DNA of 36,320 nucleotides from Polyangiaceae bacterium (GCA_009781005.1 WQYX01000040.1:1-36320), one strand, 5' to 3'; shown: positions 17,323-25,630, numbered from the stretch's first letter. A program made the numbers and translations. Notes: generated by a model from the letters alone, not told the origin.

Positions 17323-17687
17323 GACGTCGCCGTCCTGAGCATGAGGTCCAACAGAGCGCGCTCGTCATCCGAGAGAAGAGCCTCTGGATGTTTGCGGAGA
17401 AGCTGAGCGGCCTTGTCAACAGTTTCCGTAACAATGGCTCGATAAAACGGAGCAAGGCGACATTGGCGTTTGCCGTCTTCGGTTACCCCGAGAATGTCGA
17501 TAACTTCTTCGGCTTCACGAGTCAGTTCTGTATTTCCGAGGACTCTGCATGCCTCCGTAAATGAGTTCTGTGTCTCTATGAGCGCACGAGTCAGTTCTGT
17601 ATATCCGAGGATTCTACATGCCTCCGTAAATGCGTCCCGTGTCTCTTGGAGTGCCTCTGCGCTCTCATTCCGCGCTATATTTGTCAT
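17319..17687 (-). CDS. small protein with tandem repeat, coupled to serine recombinase
   Basis: A 122-aa protein from the ATG at 17687, which has a strong AAGGAGAG site before it; the in-frame longer start lacks one. Residues about 16-60 contain a 23-residue unit twice (FTEACRILGYTELTR then FTEACRVLGNTELTR), matching a 69-bp DNA tandem duplication at about 17520-17640. The C-terminus is helical (DKAAQLLRKHPEALLSDDERALLDLML). It overlaps the recombinase start, so the two are co-translated. It might be a directionality or accessory factor; no family is recognised. Confidence 0.7.
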
Positions 17688-17714
17688 GTCTGCTCTCCTT
17701 CGCAGAGCGACCAA

Positions 17715-18022
17715 GCCCTCGGCTGCTTCCGGCAGCGCGGGGGCAATTTATTACTCACGTCCTCACAACTGCGTGAGGCGACTCCCATTAATCTACGATT
17801 TAAGACTCACAATACGCAAGTGCTGGTTGCTTAGGCAGGTCCGAATTTCCTGGATCGTGCACGTGTGTGCACGGTCGTAAAAGGCAAGTCATTGAATTCA
17901 TTGGCGAATTTATTCGACGCTTCGCTCGAAAATCGTTATGAACCAAGGTTATACGATGCCCTATGTCCTGTTTCTCTTTATTCCTATATTATCCCAGAAG
18001 TCTAAGTAATGGGTCTGGTCGG
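17715..18022. promoter_or_regulatory. AT-richer upstream region with two dyads
   Basis: No gene is supported here. CCTCAC/GTGAGG (17761-17766 and 17773-17778) and GTGCAC-GTGT-GTGCAC (17857-17872) are inverted repeats upstream of the minus-strand 122-aa gene and could be operators. Base composition is clearly more AT-rich than in neighbouring genes. Confidence 0.4.
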
Positions 18023-18345
18023 TTATGCCATGCGGAGCTGGAAAGTCATCTGTGTCGTCACGTTGGATGGGATATGAGCATTGCCATCAATGATAAGTTG
18101 GTTGCCTGTGCGAATGAACACAACGAGGGAAGGCTCAATCCTTGTGTTTGCGGCAACAGCTTCATGAGCAAACCAAAGTCCTAAAGCAATGTCCCCAATA
18201 TGAGATGACGGAGAGTCGGCAAGAAGCTCGCAGACCAATGTTCTTATCGTTGGTTCTGGTAAGAGCCACAAGCCGTTCTGGAATTCCACTGCGAGAGCTT
18301 CTAGGCCAAGAGCCTTCTTGCTGCGGTTCGTGCTGACCGAGTCGT
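18023..18345 (-). pseudogene. TerL-like C-terminal fragment (different family), truncated
   Basis: An open frame without a proper start. It reads NRSKKALGLEALAVEFQNG, then LWLLPEPTIRTLVCELLADSP, SSHIGDIALGLWFAHEA and a short tail. The GLEALA...HxGDxxxxxWFAxEA pattern resembles the C-terminal nuclease end of some phage terminase large subunits, recalled from general family pattern and not tested by search. It is not related to the TerL copies at 12852 and 24212. The upstream part is missing, replaced near 18345-18420 by IS110 debris. Confidence 0.4.
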
Positions 18346-18399
18346 TCGACGCGGCACGCGCACGGGAGCAAGGGCGTCGCGCCGCGCACCTTCGAGAAC

Positions 18400-18500
18400 A
18401 TGCTCTCGAGCCAGCCCGTCGTCATGTCGAATGTAGGAATCGATGTCTCCAAGGCTCGTCTGGACGTGGCCGTGCGTCCAAGCTCCGAAGCTGGCGGCTC
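18400..18500 (+). pseudogene. IS110-family transposase N-terminal fragment
   Basis: MSNVGIDVSKARLDVAVRPS, starting at the ATG 18424, matches the DEDD N-terminus of IS110/IS1111 transposases (GIDVSK with the first catalytic Asp). Similarity stops within about 25 codons and no later transposase motif follows, so this is a relic. It separates the TerL-like fragment from the AbiE-like pair. Confidence 0.6.
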
Positions 18501-18621
18501 ACGCTCGGCGAGACGCGCGATGCACCAAGCCACGCGTGTTGCGCGGTCAGTACACCGACCTCGGGTACCACGTGGTGAAGCTGACGCATCCCATGTTCGG
18601 GGTGACGGACGTTGGCGTCCA

Positions 18622-19527
18622 TCAGATGGTGCTCGCCCGCCAGCGCCGCTCCGAGGGAATCCATGTGGCGTCAAGACCTCCGGCGAGCAGTGGGTCGAGA
18701 AACGCCTTGGTCGCCATCGTCACATCGTCGAGCGTCGCCCAACGGAGACCATCTTCGCGCGCCAACGCGGCGTAAGGCGTGACCCAAGACGCGGCTGGCA
18801 CAGGCACCTCGCCGGGCAGCGCGTGGGTCTTACGGAACGTGAAGGTTTGTTCGAGCGCTGTGCGAAGCCGCTTGGCGTCGAGCTCCTGCGCCGACGCGAG
18901 GAGCGCGAGATCTGGCAAATCCTTCACGCGCGAGTTCGGGCGCGTGCGCGGCATCGTGTACGCGTGGAGCTTCTCCGCGATGTGCGTCTCAATCGGGTAG
19001 AGCCGCAGGGTGGGCGGTGCGATGCCCGCGAACGCGAGGACGTCCTTCGCTACGACTACATCGGGCGGACCAAAGATTGGGTCGCCGAACACGACATCAA
19101 CACCGAAAGGTTGGCCATAGAGTTTGCCCGCAAGCCTGCACTCCGCGCGGAAACGGAGCCCGTCGTACTGGACTGCGTCATTCAGCATCTCGTCGACGCC
19201 CGGTACGACTTCGAAGGTCATGAAGTCGCCAAGGGCGAGGCGTCCGGCCTGTTGCAACTTCGCGAGCAGGTCCTCAGGAGCGCCGACCATGCGCAGGTCG
19301 ACGTCCTTGGTTGTGCGTGCGCGCTCAAGACGTAGCTCGATGACGAGCCCGCCCTTGAGCATTGCTGCGTCGCCGACGGTCGCGACGATGCGCGCGAGGA
19401 AGCGATCGAAGACGAGAAGCTGCCTGCGACGCGCGAAGTCCGCGCCGCTCTTTGACGAGGTCTTGAGCCGTTGCTCCAGCGCTTGTTTGAAGGACTCCGG
19501 CGAGCTGTACGTGCGAGCCGACTTCAT
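18622..19527 (-). CDS. AbiEii/AbiGii-type nucleotidyltransferase toxin
   Basis: A 301-aa cytosolic protein. Nucleotidyltransferase motifs: LKGGLVIELRL (58-68) with the GG pair, RTTKDVDLRM (71-80) holding the catalytic Asp pair D75 and D77, PIETHIAEKLHAYT, and RVKDLPDLALLA. These match the AbiEii (DUF1814) family, GTP-preferring nucleotidyltransferases that arrest growth on phage infection. It overlaps the AbiEi-like gene by 4 bp (ATGA at 19524-19527), the standard type IV toxin-antitoxin order with antitoxin first. Motifs look intact. Confidence 0.88.
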   Translation of the reverse strand: MKSARTYSSPESFKQALEQRLKTSSKSGADFARRRQLLVFDRFLARIVATVGDAAMLKGGLVIELRLERARTTKDVDLRMVGAPEDLLAKLQQAGRLALGDFMTFEVVPGVDEMLNDAVQYDGLRFRAECRLAGKLYGQPFGVDVVFGDPIFGPPDVVVAKDVLAFAGIAPPTLRLYPIETHIAEKLHAYTMPRTRPNSRVKDLPDLALLASAQELDAKRLRTALEQTFTFRKTHALPGEVPVPAASWVTPYAALAREDGLRWATLDDVTMATKAFLDPLLAGGLDATWIPSERRWRASTI

Positions 19528-20108
19528 GTCCCCAGTCCTCTGAAGGACGCGAGCGCGCGGTCGACATCGCCAAGCTCATTGCGCGCAACGAGTCCTCGGC
19601 GAAGAGCCTGCCGAGCGGCTTGTCGGAGCAACTCGGGGGAGAACCCCGCGTCCGCGCAGTCGCGGAGTGTGCGGAGCGTGTTCGTGATCGGAACCGCGCC
19701 AAACCAGGCACGGTCTTCGGGCATAACGTCCGCGTGGTGCAGTACTACGCCGGGCGGTACACGGAAACGGCGCTTGCCCCACGCGGCGGGGAGCGTGAGG
19801 TGAACATGCGCAGGCAGTACGTCGGAGAGCCCGTGAAGAGCGAGCGCGGTTTGGTGCGAGATGACACCAACCTGCTCGGACCAAAGCCATGCGGTGACCA
19901 GCTCTTCGTGCTCGCTCGGCGGGAAGTGAACGAGCCGGTAGATGCCACGCCTAGAACGGGTGACACGGCCCGCATGAATGTGCTTTCGCAGTAGGTGCGT
20001 CGAGTAGCCAGCGTCTGCGGCCTGTTGGGTCGTGAAATAACCGGCCTGGCCAGAAGCGATTTCGAACAGCCGGTTCCAATCCGGTCCGCTGGTGTCGGAG
20101 CGGAGCAC
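19524..20108 (-). CDS. AbiEi-type antitoxin/transcriptional regulator
   Basis: A 194-aa protein. It has an N-terminal winged-HTH (LFEIASGQAGYFTTQQAADAG, then LLRKHIHAGRVTRSRRGIYRLVHFP, residues about 14-64) and a C-terminal AbiEi-type domain (VISHQTALALHGLSDVLPAHVHLTLP and ITNTLRTLRDCADAG). By family knowledge AbiEi represses its own promoter and counteracts AbiEii without direct binding. It starts with GTG at 20108, beside an inverted repeat at 20110-20140. It is coupled to the toxin gene downstream. Confidence 0.87.
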   Translation of the reverse strand: MLRSDTSGPDWNRLFEIASGQAGYFTTQQAADAGYSTHLLRKHIHAGRVTRSRRGIYRLVHFPPSEHEELVTAWLWSEQVGVISHQTALALHGLSDVLPAHVHLTLPAAWGKRRFRVPPGVVLHHADVMPEDRAWFGAVPITNTLRTLRDCADAGFSPELLRQAARQALRRGLVARNELGDVDRALASFRGLGT

Positions 20109-20109
20109 T

Positions 20110-20140
20110 CACAAAACGTAACCGATGGCTCCCTTTTGTG
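20110..20140. promoter_or_regulatory. inverted repeat upstream of AbiEi-like gene
   Basis: CACAAAA (20110-20116) and TTTTGTG (20134-20140) are perfect 7-bp arms 17 bp apart, adjoining the GTG start. AbiEi proteins are known to bind inverted repeats in their promoters, so this is a probable autoregulatory operator. Confidence 0.5.
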
Positions 20141-20237
20141 CAAGTCGACGAGCACGGCCGTGCGAGCTTCGGAACCCACGGTTCCGTTTCGTGAGCGCTG
20201 TCCCTCACACGCCTTTCTCACGGCTTTGCCCCTCGTT

Positions 20238-20590
20238 CTATCGTTCACGAGCGACTTTGATTTCCCGCTGAACTTGTCGGAGAGCTTCGCGCGCCTTCTG
20301 CTCCCGCCGCTTGGGTGACCAACTCTCCAGCACCACGCCTCGGTCCCCTGAGCCCGCTTCGTTGTGCTCAGTCGCGATGGTGCTGGGGTCCTCATCGTCC
20401 CGAAGAACGCGCGCAAGCTGAATGATTCGAAGTTGCACGAGACTGAGCACCGCTCCGATAGCTGCCGGTGCGCGTCCATACTGGTCATCGGTCGGGAAGT
20501 TCTTCCAGCGGTACACGTCCAGCAACAGGTCTGCTGCTTCTACCGCATGCTGAAGTTCTTCCATCTCGTGAGCTACAGCGATCTTGGTCA
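20238..20590 (-). CDS. conserved small helical protein (copy 2 of paired module)
   Basis: About 117 aa from a GTG at 20590 (TKIAVAHEMEELQHAVEAAD). It aligns with the 6468-6821 protein over its whole length: LLLDVYRWKNFPT, AIGAVLSLVQLRI, RVLRDDEDPSTIATEHNEA and a charged C-terminal helix. Homology begins just after the start, which argues against the longer open frame to 20783. It is divergent from the RHH-like gene at 20689, as in copy 1. The perfect palindrome 20593-20612 sits directly upstream. The family and function are unknown. Confidence 0.65.
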
Positions 20591-20592
20591 CC

Positions 20593-20612
20593 AATAAAAG
20601 ATATCTTTTATT
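20593..20612. promoter_or_regulatory. perfect 20-bp palindrome centred on GATATC
   Basis: AATAAAAGAT followed by its exact reverse complement ATCTTTTATT. It lies 2 bp upstream of the GTG at 20590 and within the divergent promoter of the RHH-like gene. Compare the dyads at 6448-6460 and 20965-20982, which share the GATATC centre. It is a likely operator of the RHH-like protein. Confidence 0.65.
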
Positions 20613-20688
20613 ATCCGCGTCGTCAAGACCATGGAGTCCGAAGCGAGTACATTTGTAGATATGCGAAACGTGCCGTACAGTCGGGCGG

Positions 20689-20946
20689 ATGGATGCACGT
20701 AAGAAGAAGGAAGTCCCGAAGCGTCGGCCCGGGCGACCTCGAAAGTACGAGGAAGGCGGGGTGCATCCCCTTGTCTTCCGCATCCCAAACGATCTCTACG
20801 ACCGGGTGAAGAGACTTGCCGACGAAGCAGACGTGGCGCTTCACGACGTGTTGATGGTGGCGATTCGGTCTTGGCTGAAAGGCGAACCACGTCCAACGCC
20901 AACACGCGTGAAGGAGTGGGTGGAAGAGATGCTGAGCCGACTTTAG
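20689..20946 (+). CDS. ribbon-helix-helix-like regulator (copy 2 of paired module)
   Basis: An 85-aa protein homologous to 6110-6367, with the basic N-tail ARKKKEVPKRRPGRPRKYEE, then HPLVFRIPNDLYDRVKRLADEA, VALHDVLMVAIRSWLK and PTPTRVKEWVEEML. The strand-helix-helix region fits RHH DNA-binding proteins. It is divergent from the helical protein and followed by a GATATC dyad (20965-20982) and a broken Xis-like gene. It is either the DNA-binding half of a toxin-antitoxin-like module or a paired regulator. Confidence 0.72.
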   Translation: MDARKKKEVPKRRPGRPRKYEEGGVHPLVFRIPNDLYDRVKRLADEADVALHDVLMVAIRSWLKGEPRPTPTRVKEWVEEMLSRL

Positions 20947-20964
20947 CGATGACGTGGCTATGTG

Positions 20965-20982
20965 GTATTTGATATCTAATAC
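20965..20982. promoter_or_regulatory. near-perfect 18-bp palindrome centred on GATATC
   Basis: GTATTTGAT and ATCTAATAC pair except at one position per arm. It lies 19 bp after the RHH-like gene and just before the Xis-like pseudogene, so it could let the RHH-like protein control the downstream genes. Confidence 0.45.
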
Positions 20983-20992
20983 TTCCTGAACG

Positions 20993-21299
20993 ATGCAGTA
21001 CGTCCAGCCACAAGGAGGCATGCGCTACGAAAAGTCGTTCGCTCGCGCTATCCCGGTGAAGGTGCTTGCTGCGGCCCTCCGCGTTGGCAAGACCAAGGCT
21101 ACCGTCTCGTAGAACTTGACCCGCTGCTCATCGGGACTCGGGTGCGTCTCCCTATAGAGGCAATCCAGCGGCGGTTCGGCAAGGACATCGCCCAGGCATG
21201 CCAAGAGGATGACCGACCAGGCTGTCTACATGTTGCTCTGTTGTCTCGCCGAGAGCTACTCAACTACTCGCGGACTATTGGCTACGATGAACGACTTTG
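20993..21299 (+). pseudogene. Xis/HTH_17-like gene with a one-base deletion
   Basis: The first frame reads IPVKVLAAALRVGKTKA and then hits a stop at 21110. Shifting frame by one base at about 21100 restores YRLVELDPLLIGTRVRLP and IEAIQRRFGKDIAQACQE, a normal excisionase-type HTH with wing. One T appears to be missing between GCT and ACC. The reading ends at 21299, overlapping the next gene. It is a second directionality-factor-like gene, now broken unless the deletion is a sequencing error. Confidence 0.6.
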
Positions 21300-21937
21300 A
21301 ACTGTCAGCAGTGAGCTACCGGGCCAACCCGACCAATCGTTACTTCCGAGAGTTGTCAGAAAAAAAACCACACAACGATGACCGAGCAAGCCTTACAGAG
21401 ATTACGCGCGAGGTGGCAAGCAAAGCTAACTTTACCGGGCCAGCCCTCGGGCACCTCGTGAGGGCACTCGTCCAAGAAGACCGGATGGTGGAGGCCCACT
21501 ACTTCTGCGAGCGCTGGATTGAGAATAACCCCACGGAGCACGAAGCTCACCGACTTGCCGTTCTCATTGCTTGCCAGCGCAGCGATCTCATTTCTGCTCA
21601 TGCCGCGTTCCAAGCATTGCAGAGGACCGATGCGGATCCTGGCATCCTCTGGGCGCTCGAAACCATCATCCTTCTCGCTTTCTCCGAGGGACACGATTCT
21701 GCGACCACCGCTCGCCGTGCGCTTGCTGCCTCGCCGAACGACCCGCTCGTCTTGATGGCCGCCTGCGAGGCTGCTTATCGAACTGCTACTCGAAGCGATG
21801 ATACGCGACTGCTCATCGAGCTCTTCACAATCGCTCCCGAACTCGCCGAGGAGCGCGATCGTTGGAACATCGCCCGCACAATGCTCCGTCAGCATCTCGT
21901 AGACGTTCTTCGATCACGGCTACGAAGGGTGACATGA
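21209..21937 (+). CDS. helical repeat (TPR-like) protein, first gene of candidate defence operon
   Basis: Up to 242 aa; start uncertain (ATG 21209, or 21284, which avoids most overlap with the Xis-like remnant). It is probably all-helical: LGHLVRALVQEDRMVEAHYFCERWIENNPTEHEAHRLAVLIACQ, then SAHAAFQALQR and ATTARRALAASPNDPLVLMAACEAAYR, reminiscent of TPR units. No catalytic motif is seen. The stop overlaps the next ATG (ATGA at 21934-21937), so it is coupled to the HEPN-like gene. It may act as a sensor or scaffold, which is inference. Confidence 0.62.
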   Translation: MTDQAVYMLLCCLAESYSTTRGLLATMNDFELSAVSYRANPTNRYFRELSEKKPHNDDRASLTEITREVASKANFTGPALGHLVRALVQEDRMVEAHYFCERWIENNPTEHEAHRLAVLIACQRSDLISAHAAFQALQRTDADPGILWALETIILLAFSEGHDSATTARRALAASPNDPLVLMAACEAAYRTATRSDDTRLLIELFTIAPELAEERDRWNIARTMLRQHLVDVLRSRLRRVT

Positions 21938-22920
21938 TTCTAGTCGTTCGTCTCCTCGATCACCGAGGGATGAGGTATTCGCGAACCTATACGCTCGGGT
22001 CTGTGGAAATTCGTAACCCACGGACCGACACGATGGAAGAACGCGAGGCTCTACGACAATCCGCCGCTGCCTTCGAGGATGAGCGGCCAGACGACTGCAT
22101 GCGGATTGCAACGATCGTCCACGACAACGTTACCGAGCACGAGGCTGGACGGATCGCCGAGGAACGCTTCGACGAGGCACTCGACGTCCTTGGTTCCGTG
22201 GCGGGAGGTCTCTCTCCGATGGTGTTACTCGCGAGTGGGCTCTTCGAGAACTTGGAGAAGCGCTCTATACATCCCCGGACGCTGGGGCAAGGACGGCAGC
22301 AAGGTCCATCATTCTGGGTCGCCCGCGAACGGTTCCCGCAATGTGACTGGCCTCAATTCCTCCTGACCCACGCCAAGTCCGAGCTGGCTCAGCGCCTCAT
22401 TCGATCGCACCACTGGTCGAGAAAGGCTCAAGGGGAAGCTGGCCTCCAGTTGCGTGTTCTATTTCGCTGGTTCGCGATGGAGGCCGTCTGGCTGCTTAAC
22501 AAGAACGATGACATCGTTCCTCGCCTGCAATGGGCGCTCGGCTTTCCAAACGGCCTTGGGGCAAAAGCGCTGTCACCAACCTTTACGAAGCGCCTTGAAG
22601 AGCATCCGACCATTGGGGCCTGGAAGTCACAAATCGAGACTCTACTCGCTGACGTGCGAGAGTTCCGCAACAACTCGGTCCACAGCGGGTTTCGGTACCA
22701 GGATATCTCACGCACCCGGTTGCGAGACTTCGACGCCATCACGCTCCTTGCGTGCGCAAGAGTGCAGAACCTCGCCCAGGCTGCCATTCGTGCTGGCCTC
22801 TCGACCACGAACGAGATGTTCGAGTACCTCCCCGTCCTTGTCGAAATGAATTCGCACTACATCGACGACGTCCATGGGTCAGTATTGTCTAGCCTGGAGA
22901 ATCCGAGACGCGGAGACTAA
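21934..22920 (+). CDS. HEPN-like protein (RX4H motif)
   Basis: A 328-aa protein. The C-terminal half is helical and contains EFRNNSVHSGFR, in which R245 and H250 form the RX4H motif of HEPN ribonucleases of the ApeA/RN-x-xVH type. Upstream helices (GEAGLQLRVLFRWFAMEAVWL) fit the first helices of the HEPN bundle. The N-terminal about 90 residues (MILVVRLLDHRGMRYSRTYT) look beta-rich and are unrecognised. It overlaps the preceding gene (ATGA) and is followed after 1 bp by a nuclease-like gene. It may be an RNA-cleaving effector; assignment is by motif only. Confidence 0.65.
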   Translation: MILVVRLLDHRGMRYSRTYTLGSVEIRNPRTDTMEEREALRQSAAAFEDERPDDCMRIATIVHDNVTEHEAGRIAEERFDEALDVLGSVAGGLSPMVLLASGLFENLEKRSIHPRTLGQGRQQGPSFWVARERFPQCDWPQFLLTHAKSELAQRLIRSHHWSRKAQGEAGLQLRVLFRWFAMEAVWLLNKNDDIVPRLQWALGFPNGLGAKALSPTFTKRLEEHPTIGAWKSQIETLLADVREFRNNSVHSGFRYQDISRTRLRDFDAITLLACARVQNLAQAAIRAGLSTTNEMFEYLPVLVEMNSHYIDDVHGSVLSSLENPRRGD

Positions 22921-22921
22921 C

Positions 22922-23635
22922 GTGTCAACCTTTCACCTCGAAGACGCGGCCACAGTGTTCGTCTTTGGTTTGTCGCGGAGAAGGGCGCCCAAATGTGCGC
23001 GTTCGAGGGGCCTGATGAGGCGCTGGAGAGTCACCGTTGCGCACCGACCGATGTTGGCCAAGGATGTTCGCGTGGCACAGTCGCAAGAAGCGCAGGAACT
23101 CTTTTGTACGTTGGACACAGCAGCTTTCGAGGCCATCAAAGCGTGCGGGACTCATGACGACCCGCCATACGAGGGGCTTCCGAAGGAGGAGCTGATTCGC
23201 TGTGCCTGCTACGCCGAGTGCACCAAGTACGGGACGGTCTTCGTCGAGAGCCCGTACGCGCCCCTGGCGACGCCTGGTTCGCCTAAGACAGAGTGCGATC
23301 TCTGGCTGGCGAAGTCGAAACTGTGGGACGAGACGTGGATTGAGATCAAGCGAGCCTGGGACTGGCCAGGTTGGAACAACAAGGACCAATTCAAATTGTG
23401 GCTTTCCGATGTTGAGAAGCTCGCAGGCGCAGAAGCTGGACAACGTGCCTTCGTGCTTGTCTCGCTCACCGATAGGGCGGTTGGCAGTTGCCTGGACAAA
23501 CAGTACGACAAGGTGACCCAACGGTTAACGTCCGTTTGCGGCATGGTCTTCAAGGCCGGCGAGCCACGCTCGACACATTGGGGGTCGGCGCAACTTGTCG
23601 TCCAAACGAGGATGTGGTGGTGGCCGGGGATTTGA
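22922..23635 (+). CDS. PD-(D/E)XK-like nuclease, third gene of candidate defence operon
   Basis: A 237-aa protein from the GTG at 22922, 1 bp after the previous stop. Residues about 88-145 have the nuclease pattern: EELIRCACYAECTKYGTVFVE, D126 in KTECDLWLA, and E141-x-K143 in WIEIKRAWDW, followed by a helix (KDQFKLWLSDVEKL). The N-terminal 45 residues are arginine-rich. The three-gene order helical repeat, HEPN-like, nuclease-like with 4-bp or shorter spacing indicates one functional unit. The C-terminal WWWPGI lies 5 bp from the edge of the next region. Confidence 0.62.
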   Translation: MSTFHLEDAATVFVFGLSRRRAPKCARSRGLMRRWRVTVAHRPMLAKDVRVAQSQEAQELFCTLDTAAFEAIKACGTHDDPPYEGLPKEELIRCACYAECTKYGTVFVESPYAPLATPGSPKTECDLWLAKSKLWDETWIEIKRAWDWPGWNNKDQFKLWLSDVEKLAGAEAGQRAFVLVSLTDRAVGSCLDKQYDKVTQRLTSVCGMVFKAGEPRSTHWGSAQLVVQTRMWWWPGI

Positions 23636-23719
23636 GCGCCAGATTTAGTTGACCTTCGAGCACGCACAGCCGCAACGACCTGCGGATGACGAGGTGCTTG
23701 TGAAAACCCCTGGCTCACT

Positions 23720-24125
23720 CACAAATCCTCCCACACGTCCGGAAGTCCTCCGGCCGGCACGACGGAGCCCGAAGACGAGTAGCCCATGCTGGTCGTCAGG
23801 AAGGCCGGTAGGTCGGACCCCCTGCCAGCGGCGCGGATTCCACCGTCGACTTGGTAGAGTGCCAGCATGAGCGCCGTTGTGAGGTCGTCGGATAACCGAC
23901 CTCCCTCGGGCGCGCCGTACTTCGTGTGACCGCTCGGCATTGTCCTGCATTCCGTAGAACCGAAGTTCGGTCAGAAGCTCCGAGGCTTGGGGCAGCCGCA
24001 CGTGATGGCGCTCGACCAAGACCGCCAGATTCGTCACCATCGCGTGTTTGGTCGCCGCGGTGAATCGAACCCCGTTCATGGTGAGAGGTATCGCGCGCAG
24101 AGAAGAGCCAGGGCCATGGCTGCCC
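23720..24125 (-). pseudogene. diverged TerL C-terminal remnant (copy 2), frameshifted
   Basis: It corresponds to 14384-14758 in the other module. The first part (MNGVRFTAATKHAMVTNL through LLTELRFYG) and the second part (MPSGHTKYGAP through GLPDVWEDL) lie in different frames, separated by an indel near 23940. Copy 1 is still open, so the damage happened after duplication. This supports the view that the tail is a non-functional passenger while TerL itself is kept intact. Confidence 0.72.
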
Positions 24126-24211
24126 GTAGACATCGAACGAAGAACCCGTCCTACACCGCAATCTGTAACCCCGTCCCGAATCGTTCCGAAACCCTCCAAG
24201 AACTCGCTTCA

Positions 24212-25630
24212 TCAGAAGCCTGGCCAGTCGCTCCATGCTGCCTGCGGAAAGCCATCCTCGAGGCTCATGACCCGCGCCCGTCCTGCGGCATCTGTCGTCA
24301 GCACGTCACTGGAACGGAGGAAGGGAGGCATGTTGAGAGCGGCGAAGCTCTGGTCTCGCACGACGCCCCCAGCACCTGCCCAGGCCAGCGCAAGAGCGGA
24401 CACAAAATCGTCGTGTCCCTGACCGGTCGCTTCGTACTTGATGGCTCCGTTGGGCATCCTTCGAGCTTCGAAAAACCGAAGTTCATCAAGAAGACGGCGG
24501 TCCGCGGGGAACCGGATTTCCCTCTTCTCCAGCGCAACGGCAAGAGACGTGACCAGCTCGGCCTTCCTGGTTGCGGTGAAGACAATCGGTTCCACGACGC
24601 AAACCCCAGAAGCACGCAGTAGGTCGGTCACCACCTGTCCCGCGCCGGTTGCATCCACCACGACCTTGGCATTGAAGTAGCGACGCGACAGAGCTGTTAC
24701 GGCTTCCACCTGCCTCGTGTAGTCCCGCCCATGGAGATCTTCGAGATGAACCACCTGACGTGGCATCGCCAACGACTCCAAGACAATTACGGCCGAGCGG
24801 TCACGTAACTTTGCGGGGTCGAAGCCGATAGTGAACCTTCCCTGTCTGTCGTTGTTCGATTCGATATCGACCCCGGCACACGCGGAGATGTCATTCCAGG
24901 TGAATACCGAATTTGCCGCGGAGGAAAACTCCCCCTCCCATTCGACGCGCCATTGCTCTTGGCTAATCTCTTGCTTCTGGCTACGGACGAAATCTTGGTC
25001 GATGAATGGGTTGTCCAGCGTGCGAAGCAAGAACGATTTTACCCGCGCATCGGTTCCCTCTTTCCCACGCTCATAGAGAGCATGAAGGTAGGACCCAACA
25101 CCGGACGTTGCCGTGCTGGCAATAACCATGGTGCCGCCCGTATCGGCCAATAGTGGGGAGAGGACTTCCTTGATTGTCTCTTCGCTCACGAGAAAGCCTT
25201 CATCAAGGGCGATAAGTCCCAGATCTCGACCGTGCCCACGAACATGCCTGCCGTGGTCGGCAAGACTTCGTGCCATCAAAATCACGGATTCGCCGAGCTG
25301 TACTTCGGGGAAGGGGCTCTCTACCTCGCGCGTGACCAACTTTTCCAGAAGGGGAGAAGACAGGAGTTTTCTCACATACGAGAGGAGCACTCTCGCCTGA
25401 TCCAACGTCGGCGCAGTCACGAGAATCTTGAACGGCTTGCATTGGACTGCGTTCACAACCGCCAGCCATGCAATGAGGATGGCAAGAGCCTGGGATTTTC
25501 CCGCGCGCCTACCTCCAATCAAGACCCGGAGCGGATGAGCATCCAGAAGGAAAGACGCCTGCCCCTCGTGAACCTGCATGCCAAGCACACGGGTTGCAAA
25601 GAGCACCGGGTTATCAAGCGGCCGAAGCAT
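24212..25630 (-). CDS. terminase large-subunit-like ATPase-nuclease (copy 2)
   Basis: A 472-aa protein, same length as copy 1 with about 20 amino-acid substitutions by eye. Walker A (GGRRAGKS), Walker B (LIALDEG), the coupling motif (STATSG) and the nuclease acidic residues (IGFDPAK, VVVDATG, GHDDFVSALALA) are unchanged. Many differences are conservative, with five clustered near the C-terminus (DVLTTDAAGRARVMSLEDG). Both copies appear functional, which suggests either a recent duplication, gene conversion or selection. No capsid or portal genes are near. Confidence 0.85.
   Translation of the reverse strand: MLRPLDNPVLFATRVLGMQVHEGQASFLLDAHPLRVLIGGRRAGKSQALAILIAWLAVVNAVQCKPFKILVTAPTLDQARVLLSYVRKLLSSPLLEKLVTREVESPFPEVQLGESVILMARSLADHGRHVRGHGRDLGLIALDEGFLVSEETIKEVLSPLLADTGGTMVIASTATSGVGSYLHALYERGKEGTDARVKSFLLRTLDNPFIDQDFVRSQKQEISQEQWRVEWEGEFSSAANSVFTWNDISACAGVDIESNNDRQGRFTIGFDPAKLRDRSAVIVLESLAMPRQVVHLEDLHGRDYTRQVEAVTALSRRYFNAKVVVDATGAGQVVTDLLRASGVCVVEPIVFTATRKAELVTSLAVALEKREIRFPADRRLLDELRFFEARRMPNGAIKYEATGQGHDDFVSALALAWAGAGGVVRDQSFAALNMPPFLRSSDVLTTDAAGRARVMSLEDGFPQAAWSDWPGF

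Noticed and set aside
18400..19335. Plus-strand 311-codon frame opposite the AbiEii-like gene
   Set aside because: Only its first 20 or so codons match an IS110 transposase; the rest is antisense to intact nucleotidyltransferase motifs.
20591..20783. N-terminal extension of the second helical protein to 20783
   Set aside because: Homology with the first copy starts at the GTG 20590; the extension would translate the palindrome and the divergent promoter.
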